From Rhizobacter sp. Root1221 (GTDB lineage Bacteria > Pseudomonadota > Gammaproteobacteria > Burkholderiales > Burkholderiaceae_C): DNA of 64,000 bases. The notes below the pieces were generated by a model. That model was not told where the DNA came from. It was given only the letters and a program-made list of their open reading frames with translations, and ran no database searches. The stretch spans positions 87,098 to 151,097 of the forward strand of contig NZ_LMDI01000007.1 of NCBI RefSeq assembly GCF_001425785.1, written 5' to 3'. Every line of letters starts with the position of its first letter. Position 1 is the first letter of the stretch. Both the position numbers and the translations under genes were made by a program. This document shows positions 56,998 through 64,000 of the stretch, in pieces.

Positions 56998-59900
56998 GCG
57001 AAGGTCGTTTCAACCTGTCTTCGCTCGCCGTACGCGAGCGCGCCGTCTCCCTGTTCCTGATCTGCCTGATCTCGCTGGCGGGACTTGTTTCGTTCTTCCA
57101 GCTGGGCCGCGCCGAAGACCCGGCCTTCACGGTCAAGGTGATGACGATCATCACCGCCTGGCCTGGGGCCACGGCGCAGGAAATGCAGGATCAAGTCGCC
57201 GAGAAGCTCGAGAAGCGCATGCAGGAACTGCGCTGGTACGACCGTGCCGAGACCTACACTCGGCCCGGCCTGGCCTTCACGACATTGACGCTGCTCGACA
57301 GCACGCCACCTTCGCAGGTGCCGGAGCAGTTCTACCAAGCCCGCAAGAAGGTCGGAGACGAGGCCGGCAACCTCCCGGCCGGCGTGATCGGCCCGATGGT
57401 CAACGACGAATACGCCGACGTCACCTTTGCCCTGTTTGCACTCAAGGCCCAAGGCGAACCGCAGCGCCTGCTGGTACGCGACGCGGAAACCTTGCGGCAG
57501 CGGCTGCTCCATGTGGCGGGGGTCAAGAAGGTCAACATCATCGGCGAGCAGTCCGAGCGGATCTATGTCGAGTTCTCGCATGAGCGGCTGGCCACCTTGG
57601 GCCTGAGCCCGCAGGACGTGTTCGCCGCGCTCAATCAACAGAATGCCCTGACGCCGGCCGGCTCCGTGGAAACCAAGGGGCCGCAAGTGTTCGTCCGCCT
57701 GGACGGCGCGTTCGACGAACTGCAGAAGATCCGCGACACCCCGGTCGTGGCGCAGGGGCGCACGCTGAAGCTGGCGGACATCGCCACCGTCGAGCGCGGG
57801 TACGAAGATCCCTCCACGTTCATGATCCGCAACGGCGGTGAACCCGCGCTGCTGCTCGGCGTGGTGATGCGCGACGGGTGGAACGGACTCGACCTCGGCA
57901 AGGCGTTGGACAGCGAGGTGGGCAACATCAACGCTGAACTGCCGTTGGGCATGAGCTTGTCCAAGGTCACCGACCAGGCCGTCAACATCGGCTCCGCGGT
58001 CGATGAGTTCATGGTCAAGTTCTTCGCCGCGCTGCTGGTGGTCATGCTGGTGTGCTTCGTCAGCATGGGATGGCGCGTCGGGGTCGTGGTGGCGGCGGCG
58101 GTGCCACTGACACTCGCGGCCGTCTTCGTGGTGATGGCCGCCACCGGCAAGAACTTCGACCGCATCACGCTGGGGTCCCTGATCCTGGCGCTGGGCCTGC
58201 TCGTGGACGACGCCATCATCGCCATCGAGATGATGGTCGTGAAGATGGAGGAGGGTTACAGCCGCATCGCCGCGTCCGCCTATGCGTGGAGCCACACCGC
58301 CGCACCCATGTTGTCCGGCACGCTGGTCACGGCCGTCGGCTTCATGCCCAATGGCTTTGCCGCATCCACCGCGGGCGAATACACCAGCAACATGTTCTGG
58401 ATCGTCGGCATCGCGCTGATCGCATCCTGGGTGGTCGCGGTGGTTTTCACGCCCTACCTGGGCGTCAAGCTGCTGCCCGACTTCGAGAAGGCCGCAGGCG
58501 GTCACGGCGCGCTCTACGACACGCCGCGCTACAACCGCTTCCGCCGGGTGCTGGCGCAAGTCATCTCGCGGAAGTGGCTGGTCGCTGGCTCGGTCGTCGG
58601 CCTGTTCGTGGTGTCCGTGCTCGGCATGGCCGTGGTCAAGAAGCAGTTCTTCCCGATCTCTGACCGTCCGGAGGTGCTGGTGGAGGTGCAGATGCCTTAT
58701 GGCACGTCGATCGCCCAAACCAGCGCCGCCACCGCCAAAGTGGAGGCCTGGCTCACCCAACAGGACGAAGCCAGGATCGTCACGGCCTACATCGGCCAGG
58801 GCGCGCCTCGCTTCTACCTGGCCATGGGACCGGAACTGCCCGATCCCTCGTTTGCCAAGATCGTGGTGCGCACCGACAGCCAGGACGAACGCGACGCCTT
58901 GAAAATGCGGCTGCGCCAGGCCGTCGCCGGAGGCCTCGTCCCCGAGGCGCGGGTGCGGGTCACGCAGCTCGTGTTCGGGCCCTATTCGCCGTTCCCGGTG
59001 GCCTACCGGGTCACGGGTCCGGACCCGGACAAGCTGCGCAGCATCGCTGCCGAGGTGCAGCAGGTCTTGAATGCCAGTCCCATGATGCGCACGGTCAACT
59101 CGGACTGGGGCACGCGCACACCCGCGCTGCACTTCAGCCTGCAGCAAGACCGCTTGCAGTCCGTCGGGCTGAACTCCAGCACGGTCGCCCAGCAACTGCA
59201 GTTCCTGCTGAGCGGTGCGCCCGTCACCGCCGTTCGTGAGGACATTCGCACGGTGCAGGTCGTGGCCCGTTCGGCGGGCAGCAATCGGCTGGACCCCGCC
59301 AGGATTGCCGACTTCACATTGGCGGGTGCCAATGGGCAACGCATCCCGCTGTCGCAGTTGGGCACGGTGGAGGTGCGCATGGAAGAGCCGATCATGCGCC
59401 GCCGCGATCGCATGCCGACGATCACCGTGCGGGGCGACATCGCCGATGGCTTGCAGCCGCCGGACGTGTCAGCCGCCATCGTTCGGCAGCTGCAACCCAT
59501 CATGGACAAGCTGCCGGGTGGCTACCGCATCGAGCAGGCCGGCTCCATCGAAGAGTCAGGCAAGGCGACGAAAGCGATGTTGCCGCTCTTCCCCATCATG
59601 CTGGCAATCACGCTGATCATCCTCATCCTCCAGGTGCGCTCGATCTCCGCGATGGTGATGGTTTTCCTGACCAGCCCGCTGGGCCTGATCGGTGTGGTGC
59701 CCACCTTGATCCTGTTCCAGCAGCCGTTCGGCATCAATGCGCTGGTCGGCCTGGTGGCGCTGTCGGGCATCCTGATGCGCAACACGTTGATCCTGATCGG
59801 GCAGATCCACCACAACAAGCAGGACGGCCTGGATCCGTTTCAAGCGGTGGTCGAGGCCACCGTGCAGCGCGCCCGACCGGTGATCCTGACGGCCTTGGCC

Positions 59901-60080
59901 GCCATCCTGGCCTTCATCCCGCTGACCCATTCGGTGTTCTGGGGAACGCTCGCCTACACGCTGATCGGCGGCACCTTGGCCGGGACGATCCTGACGCTCG
60001 TGTTCCTGCCGGCCATGTATGCCATCTGGTTCCGGATCAAACCCGCCGGCGCCGAATCGTTGGTCGAGGAGCCTGCATGA
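56994..60080 (+). CDS. RND efflux inner-membrane permease
   Basis: 1028 aa, proton-driven pump of the AcrB/Hae-1-like group with 12 membrane helices and two large periplasmic loops. Motifs: 'GLLVDDAIIAIEMMVVKMEEG' (TM4 region, with the Asp-Asp of the proton relay), 'ALVGLVALSGILMRN' near TM10/11. The GTG start overlaps the adaptor stop. Closer in pattern to the 'efflux RND transporter permease' group of about 1020 aa than to AcrB; drug range unknown. Confidence 0.93.
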   Translation: MSEGRFNLSSLAVRERAVSLFLICLISLAGLVSFFQLGRAEDPAFTVKVMTIITAWPGATAQEMQDQVAEKLEKRMQELRWYDRAETYTRPGLAFTTLTLLDSTPPSQVPEQFYQARKKVGDEAGNLPAGVIGPMVNDEYADVTFALFALKAQGEPQRLLVRDAETLRQRLLHVAGVKKVNIIGEQSERIYVEFSHERLATLGLSPQDVFAALNQQNALTPAGSVETKGPQVFVRLDGAFDELQKIRDTPVVAQGRTLKLADIATVERGYEDPSTFMIRNGGEPALLLGVVMRDGWNGLDLGKALDSEVGNINAELPLGMSLSKVTDQAVNIGSAVDEFMVKFFAALLVVMLVCFVSMGWRVGVVVAAAVPLTLAAVFVVMAATGKNFDRITLGSLILALGLLVDDAIIAIEMMVVKMEEGYSRIAASAYAWSHTAAPMLSGTLVTAVGFMPNGFAASTAGEYTSNMFWIVGIALIASWVVAVVFTPYLGVKLLPDFEKAAGGHGALYDTPRYNRFRRVLAQVISRKWLVAGSVVGLFVVSVLGMAVVKKQFFPISDRPEVLVEVQMPYGTSIAQTSAATAKVEAWLTQQDEARIVTAYIGQGAPRFYLAMGPELPDPSFAKIVVRTDSQDERDALKMRLRQAVAGGLVPEARVRVTQLVFGPYSPFPVAYRVTGPDPDKLRSIAAEVQQVLNASPMMRTVNSDWGTRTPALHFSLQQDRLQSVGLNSSTVAQQLQFLLSGAPVTAVREDIRTVQVVARSAGSNRLDPARIADFTLAGANGQRIPLSQLGTVEVRMEEPIMRRRDRMPTITVRGDIADGLQPPDVSAAIVRQLQPIMDKLPGGYRIEQAGSIEESGKATKAMLPLFPIMLAITLIILILQVRSISAMVMVFLTSPLGLIGVVPTLILFQQPFGINALVGLVALSGILMRNTLILIGQIHHNKQDGLDPFQAVVEATVQRARPVILTALAAILAFIPLTHSVFWGTLAYTLIGGTLAGTILTLVFLPAMYAIWFRIKPAGAESLVEEPA

Positions 60081-60140
60081 ACGTCGCGGCTTGCGCCGCC
60101 GCTGAACCCGACCTTCATCTGCATTGAGAAAAAATCTACC

Positions 60141-60947
60141 ATGACGAAATCAAAAGTTGTTCTCATCACCGGCGTGTCATCGGGCATCGGACGCGCCGCC
60201 GCACAGCATTTCGCCAGGCGGGGTTGCCGGGTGTTCGGCACCGTGCGCAGCCTCGGCAAGGCGGTCCCGCTGCCCGGCGTCGAGCTCCTGGAGATGGACG
60301 TCCGTGACGACGTGTCCGTCCAGCAGGGTGTCCAGCGGGCCATCGAACAGGCTGGCCGCATTGACGTGCTGGTCAACAACGCGGGCATGAACATGATCGG
60401 CGCCGTGGAGGAAACAACGGTCCCCGAAGCCGCCTTGCTCTTCGAGACCAACGTGTTCAGCATCTTGCGCACCACGCAGGCGGCGCTCCCGCACATGCGC
60501 AAGCAAGGCCAAGGCAGGATCGTCAACGTCAGCTCGGTGCTGGGCTTCCTGCCCGCGCCGTACATGGGCCTTTACTCGGCCTCCAAGCATGCGGTGGAGG
60601 GGCTGTCCGAAACCCTGGACCACGAGGTGCGCCAGTTCGGCATCCGCGTGACACTCGTCGAGCCGTCATACACCAAGACCCACCTGGACGCCAACTCGCC
60701 TCTGGCGACGTCGAAGATCCCGGACTACGACCGCGAACGCGATCTGGCGTCCCGGGCGGTCGCCGCGAGTGTCAGCGGCGCACCTGAACCCGCCGCGGTA
60801 GCGAACACGATCGTCGAAGCGGCGCTTGGCCCCTGGCGCATGCGCCGCACGCCGGCCGGGCACGCATCCCTCGTGAGCAAGCTGCGCCGCTTCATGCCTG
60901 CAGGCGCCGTCGATGCGAGCCTGAGGAAGTCGCTCGGCTTGGCGTGA
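60141..60947 (+). CDS. short-chain dehydrogenase/reductase
   Basis: 268 aa classical SDR. Cofactor motif '[12 protein letters not shown]', 'NNAG', catalytic Ser in 'VNVSSVLG', and Y-x3-K 'YSASKHA'. The cofactor loop with Arg ('GTVRS') hints at NADP(H). It follows the RND permease by 60 bp on the same strand; an SDR at this place in TetR-RND loci may modify the pump's substrate, which is speculation. Confidence 0.9.
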   Translation: MTKSKVVLITGVSSGIGRAAAQHFARRGCRVFGTVRSLGKAVPLPGVELLEMDVRDDVSVQQGVQRAIEQAGRIDVLVNNAGMNMIGAVEETTVPEAALLFETNVFSILRTTQAALPHMRKQGQGRIVNVSSVLGFLPAPYMGLYSASKHAVEGLSETLDHEVRQFGIRVTLVEPSYTKTHLDANSPLATSKIPDYDRERDLASRAVAASVSGAPEPAAVANTIVEAALGPWRMRRTPAGHASLVSKLRRFMPAGAVDASLRKSLGLA

Positions 60948-60972
60948 GATCGCCTCGCCAGGCCGCCCGCCC

Positions 60973-61611
60973 CTATCGCGACAGGTACAGCACGGTGGCC
61001 TTGCGGCCATCGCCCTGGTCAACCTGGCCGACCAAGACGTTGGGAAAGGTCTGCGCCAGCTGCAGCATGCGTCCGGACACGTCACCGGCACCGCCGCGGG
61101 CGGGGTCGGCGCCGAGTTCGACCCGGCAGCTGCGCGATCGGCACTCGACGTTGCGCAGGTCGTCGCGTTGCCCCGCCTCGCCTTGCAGGAACACACCGCG
61201 CACGCTTTCCACCGCGCCCCGGCTCCAACGGGTGTCCTCCGGCTCATTGCGGAACGCCGATTCGCTCGAGGCCATGCGCATTCGCTCGGCCTGCTCCGCC
61301 TCGGCGTTGGCTTCCGGGCTCGGGAGCCTGCGCGGCCCATCCGCCTCGGCCTGCCTTGCGCCGGGCAGGTGCGCGACCTGAACGCGCAGGTCGGCCACCT
61401 CGCGGCGAAGCAGCGCCACCTGATCGGCCAGCGTGGTGTCGTCTGGCGCGCGCTGCGGCACGGCGACTCCGGTGTCCCGCGGGCCACCGGCCACGGAGGG
61501 CGCGGCGGCCCGCACCTGTGGCGCCGGTGGGTCGTCGGTGAGGCCGCCGCAACCCGCGGACAAGGCGACGGCCGTCGCGGCGACCGTCGCGTGCGCGAGT
61601 TGATGAAGCAT
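60973..61611 (-). CDS. putative lipoprotein with coiled-coil segment
   Basis: 212 aa from ATG 61611 (an ATG at 61647 is an alternative). Signal peptide with lipobox S-A-G-C, a Pro/Ala linker, a coiled-coil stretch 'LADQVALLRREVADLRVQV', and a C-terminal domain with a Cys pair 'VECRSRSCRVEL'. That Cys pair is a motif I have seen in uncharacterised envelope proteins. Function unknown. Convergent with the SDR. Confidence 0.65.
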   Translation of the reverse strand: MLHQLAHATVAATAVALSAGCGGLTDDPPAPQVRAAAPSVAGGPRDTGVAVPQRAPDDTTLADQVALLRREVADLRVQVAHLPGARQAEADGPRRLPSPEANAEAEQAERMRMASSESAFRNEPEDTRWSRGAVESVRGVFLQGEAGQRDDLRNVECRSRSCRVELGADPARGGAGDVSGRMLQLAQTFPNVLVGQVDQGDGRKATVLYLSR

Positions 61612-61656
61612 GCGAGACCTGGACGGTCCTTGGCATTCGTTTGACATGGCCGCCCC

Positions 61657-62121
61657 TCAGAGGATCACCGTGATGTTGAACAGCTGCGCGTTCGGGGGCA
61701 AAGAACATTCGACACTCTGCACCGATTGCCAGGGCATTTCGGCCTGCGAGAGGAAATTCCCCAGCTGGAACGTGCCAGGGCCGGTGAAGTTGAACGCCTG
61801 CCCGATGGCCCCGCCGGACTTCTTCGCACTCCACAGCGTGCACCAGAGCGTACCGTTCGGGACGAAGCCGCTGACGAAGGCATGCATACCGGCCGCCGAC
61901 GGATCTTTCGAGCGCACGATCGGGCAGGCGATATACGCCGTCTCCGACGACTTGTTGGTCAGGCCATCGATCCCCCGCGCCAGGTCCGTCGCCGGAATGA
62001 TGTCCTCGGCCACGCAGATCGAGGCATGCACCGTGGTGGACGCCGCGCAGGCCGAACCTTGCACCCCCAGGAGGGCGCCGAGGGCGAGAGCCGTGGAGAC
62101 GGCTCGTTGTGTGGTTGTCAT
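61657..62121 (-). CDS. secreted four-cysteine protein, paralogue A
   Basis: 154 aa. Signal peptide ending 'GSACA'; mature part about 128 residues. Four cysteines in 'ASICV', 'ACPIVRS', 'WCTLWSA' and 'VECSLPP' probably make two disulfides. Clearly related to the next gene (shared 'CP-VRS-DP', 'CT-WSA', 'TG-G-F-LG', 'QSV-C-LPP'), so a tandem duplication. No domain recognised; looks like a small all-beta secreted protein. Confidence 0.75.
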   Translation of the reverse strand: MTTTQRAVSTALALGALLGVQGSACAASTTVHASICVAEDIIPATDLARGIDGLTNKSSETAYIACPIVRSKDPSAAGMHAFVSGFVPNGTLWCTLWSAKKSGGAIGQAFNFTGPGTFQLGNFLSQAEMPWQSVQSVECSLPPNAQLFNITVIL

Positions 62122-62185
62122 CGGAATCCTTTGTGATCCGGACGGATCAGTGTTGTTGTCGAGCGAGTCGCGCACACGAGGCATC

Positions 62186-62659
62186 TCACAGAATCTGCGT
62201 GATGCCGAACAAGCTGCCGCCCGGCGGTAGCGTGCACACGACACTCTGCGCGGACAACGACGGCACCATCGCCTGCTGCAGCGGCAGGCCCAACTCAAAG
62301 TCCCCCGTGCCGGTGAACGAGGAAGCCGTCCCCCCGATGAGAACGCCCTTTCCAGTGGCACTCCACACCGTGCATGTCACCTTGCCGCTATTCGCGAGGT
62401 TGCCGGTGACGTAGGTCCACATGCCGAAAGCCGTCGGATCCTGCGATCGCACCACGGGGCATATCACAGCCTTCGGCTCCGCAGCGATGTTCTTGATGCT
62501 GTTGACCGTGCGGCGCAGGTTGGCAACCGGATCGTTGAAATAGGGCTGGCAGATCGAGGCCTGTTCGATGGTGGCTGACGCTGCGGCCGGGCCGTGCAGC
62601 CCCATGAGCGCGCTGCCCGCAAGAACAGCGGTGGCAGCGCATTGGGTGATCGTCGTCAT
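62186..62659 (-). CDS. secreted four-cysteine protein, paralogue B
   Basis: 157 aa. Signal peptide ending 'GPAAASA'; the same four-Cys pattern as paralogue A ('ASICQ', 'ICPVVRS', 'TCTVWSA', 'VVCTLPP') and the same C-terminal '-L-I-IL'. The two proteins differ most between the first and second Cys. 64 bp upstream of paralogue A on the same strand. Unknown function. Confidence 0.75.
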   Translation of the reverse strand: MTTITQCAATAVLAGSALMGLHGPAAASATIEQASICQPYFNDPVANLRRTVNSIKNIAAEPKAVICPVVRSQDPTAFGMWTYVTGNLANSGKVTCTVWSATGKGVLIGGTASSFTGTGDFELGLPLQQAMVPSLSAQSVVCTLPPGGSLFGITQIL

Positions 62660-62889
62660 GTGAATCCCTGGTGATTGAAGTAGGCGGCCGATGCTAGGGA
62701 TCCATCCACACCGTCACATCCCGTTGATGGAGGACGATCCAGCCCCGGCCCCCCCGGGACAGGTGGTGCGCAAAGTCCACCTGGCGTGCCAACTACCACG
62801 AGCACCCACGAATGGATAGGGCGGATTCCTACACACATGGCGCTCGGGATGCGCGACGATGCGAACTCCAGGAATCACGAGTTCCCGCC

Positions 62890-63447
62890 ATGCCGGCCAA
62901 GAGCCCCCCGATCAACGAAGCCGCAACCGATCCGCCCGATGGGGCACTCGGTGCGATGCCCACGACCACCAGCGCCTCGTACGCGGCCCGTTCGGCCGCC
63001 CTCACCGCATTCGACCGCTTCGCCTCCGCCGTCACACGCGGGGCGGGCTCTCCCACGGCGTTCTGCGCCGCTCTGCTCACGGTGCTGGCCTGGGGCGTGA
63101 CGGGGCCGCTGTTCGGCTTCTCGGAGAAGTGGCAACTCGTCATCAACACCGGCACCACCATCGTCACGTTCCTGATGGTGTTCCTGATCCAGCAGAGCCA
63201 GAACAAGGACAGCGTGGCGTTGCACCTGAAGCTCAACGAACTGCTGGCGGCGAACAAGAACGCCAGCAACCGGATGATCGGCATCGAAGACCTCGACGAG
63301 CAGGACCTCCGCGAGGTGGCCGCGCTGTACGTGAGGCTTGCCGAACGCGCGAAGGTGGCCGGCAACCGCAAGGAACCGCATTCGATCGACGAGGAAGGCT
63401 TGCCCGCCCTGCCCGCCCGCGCGGGCGAACCGCTGACGGCCAAGTGA
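62890..63447 (+). CDS. low-affinity iron permease family membrane protein
   Basis: 185 aa (ATG 62956 would give 163). Matches the 'low-affinity iron permease' family: 'AFDRFASAVTRGAGSP', TM about 61-80 ('FCAALLTVLAWGVTGPLFG'), TM about 87-107 ('WQLVINTGTTIVTFLMVFL'), then 'QSQNKDSVALHLKLNELLAA'. The iron-transport role comes from the yeast Fet4 relationship and is unproven in bacteria. The next start codon is 1 bp after the stop. Confidence 0.82.
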   Translation: MPAKSPPINEAATDPPDGALGAMPTTTSASYAARSAALTAFDRFASAVTRGAGSPTAFCAALLTVLAWGVTGPLFGFSEKWQLVINTGTTIVTFLMVFLIQQSQNKDSVALHLKLNELLAANKNASNRMIGIEDLDEQDLREVAALYVRLAERAKVAGNRKEPHSIDEEGLPALPARAGEPLTAK

Positions 63448-63448
63448 C

Positions 63449-63886
63449 ATGGGCCCGCAACCAGCACACGCCCACCCTTGTGCCCGCGCACTGTCCGGCG
63501 GCGTTGCGCCGCACCGTGACACGTTCGACGACCGCGTGCGCTGTGCGCTGGCACAGGCCCGCCGCGAAGGGTCCGGCCTCGCCCTGGTGGCGGTGAACGC
63601 GCCACCGGGCTGCCTGGATGCCCTGGCCACGATGGTGCGCGACAGCGACGTGGCCGCCCCCCGGAACACCGGATGTTTCGCGGTACTGATCGTCGCCCCC
63701 ACCGTGGCCGACGTGCGGCGGGCCAGTGCGATCGTGGCGGACCGGCTGGAGTTGCGCGTGCGCGCGTTCGCCGCGCATGGCGACCCGTTCCCTCACGCCG
63801 CGGTCACCGTGGCGGGGGCGGGGGACGGCGAGCCCCAGGCGCTGCTCGAACGCGCCGGGCTCACCGAGGCCAGCGCGCTGTCCTGA
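63449..63886 (+). CDS. small degenerate GGDEF-like protein
   Basis: 145 aa. Residues about 25-140 follow a GGDEF-domain pattern without its motif: a strand 'GLALVAVN', 'TMVRDSDVAAPR', the motif position reading NTGCF (73-77), 'FAVLIVAP', and a final 'VTVAGAG'. RxxD (R64-D67) is five residues before the motif, as in c-di-GMP inhibitory sites. Not a cyclase. Starts 1 bp after the membrane-protein stop, so coupled. Assignment is by pattern only. Confidence 0.5.
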   Translation: MGPQPAHAHPCARALSGGVAPHRDTFDDRVRCALAQARREGSGLALVAVNAPPGCLDALATMVRDSDVAAPRNTGCFAVLIVAPTVADVRRASAIVADRLELRVRAFAAHGDPFPHAAVTVAGAGDGEPQALLERAGLTEASALS

Positions 63887-63892
63887 CTCGGT

Positions 63893-64000
63893 TCACACCA
63901 CCGGCGGATCCACCTCGCGGCGGAAGTCACGGTGTGCACCGAGTGCGGCCACGAACGCGGCGACCGCCCCGCCCTTGCCCGCCGTGGCACCGGTGAACTG
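63893..64000 (-). CDS. unrecognised protein, C-terminal end only
   Basis: A minus-strand frame enters from the right edge and stops at 63893; 35 residues are visible, ending 'RREVDPPVV'. The segment 'GATAGKGGAVAAFVAALGAH' is Gly/Ala-rich, with no family I recognise. Convergent with the GGDEF-like gene, 6 bp apart. The start is outside the window. Confidence 0.55.
   Translation of the reverse strand, partial: QFTGATAGKGGAVAAFVAALGAHRDFRREVDPPVV

Noticed and set aside
56385..59339. Long open frame antisense to the RND adaptor and permease
   Set aside because: Same artefact: composition mirrors the coding strand and no family is recognisable.

Overview
The window looks like a chromosomal segment of a high-GC betaproteobacterium of the order Burkholderiales, probably near the Rubrivivax/Leptothrix/Rhizobacter group. 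I infer this from two gene orders I know from that order (carA-carB-greA-DUF4149 with yhbY, rlmE, ftsH, folP and glmM; and surE-pcm-nlpD-rpoS-rlmD), from strongly GC-rich third codon positions, and from a PEP-CTERM sorting signal. I see no rRNA, tRNA, insertion sequence, prophage or CRISPR array. Coding density is high, mostly one gene per strand position with short gaps.

Region by region. 1-14900 is housekeeping: the end of a fasciclin lipoprotein, then on the minus strand glmM, folP, ftsH, rlmE, a DUF4149 membrane protein, greA, carB and carA (yhbY is on plus), followed by the iron-storage pair bfr/bfd and a Bax-inhibitor-type membrane protein. 14900-18600 is the tightly overlapped stationary-phase operon surE-pcm-nlpD-rpoS, running towards rlmD. 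18680-29440 is mixed: a quinone oxidoreductase, a NarL-type two-component pair, RecQ with two small hypothetical genes, an OmpW porin, a GDSL esterase lipoprotein, L-serine dehydratase and a small ribbon-helix-helix-like protein. 29778-32582 holds an M14 metallopeptidase coupled to an alpha/beta hydrolase, then a degenerate PAS-GGDEF protein. 32663-35480 is a LysR regulator divergent from two NAD(P)H-using oxidoreductases.

35487-46124 is the most coherent accessory block. All genes are on the minus strand: LamB porin, OmpR-type response regulator, hybrid sensor kinase, sugar-binding protein, two permeases, ATPase and cytoplasmic trehalase. Read together they form an import, sensing and hydrolysis cassette, most simply for trehalose. 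46314-48686 is a patatin lipoprotein plus a CHAD protein. 48690-51907 is an Lrp regulator divergent from a saccharopine-dehydrogenase-like protein and an ALDH7-type dehydrogenase, probably lysine catabolism. 52506-53627 is a HAF-repeat PEP-CTERM protein. 53620-60947 is a TetR-controlled RND efflux system with an SDR. 60973-63886 has a lipoprotein, two tandem secreted four-cysteine paralogues, a low-affinity iron-permease-family protein and a tiny degenerate GGDEF-like protein. The window ends inside an unrecognised minus-strand gene.

The main non-obvious signals are: the sensor/porin/ABC/trehalase cassette with recurring ATTTCA boxes; a carA leader whose hairpins have mutually exclusive pairings; a TANAAT-like hexamer exactly 6 nt before the start codon of four genes lacking a Shine-Dalgarno site; two GGDEF proteins that lost the catalytic motif but keep an RxxD at the inhibitory-site position; a pair of related 24-bp TetR-type inverted repeats; and the tandem secreted paralogues. 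None is proven from sequence alone.
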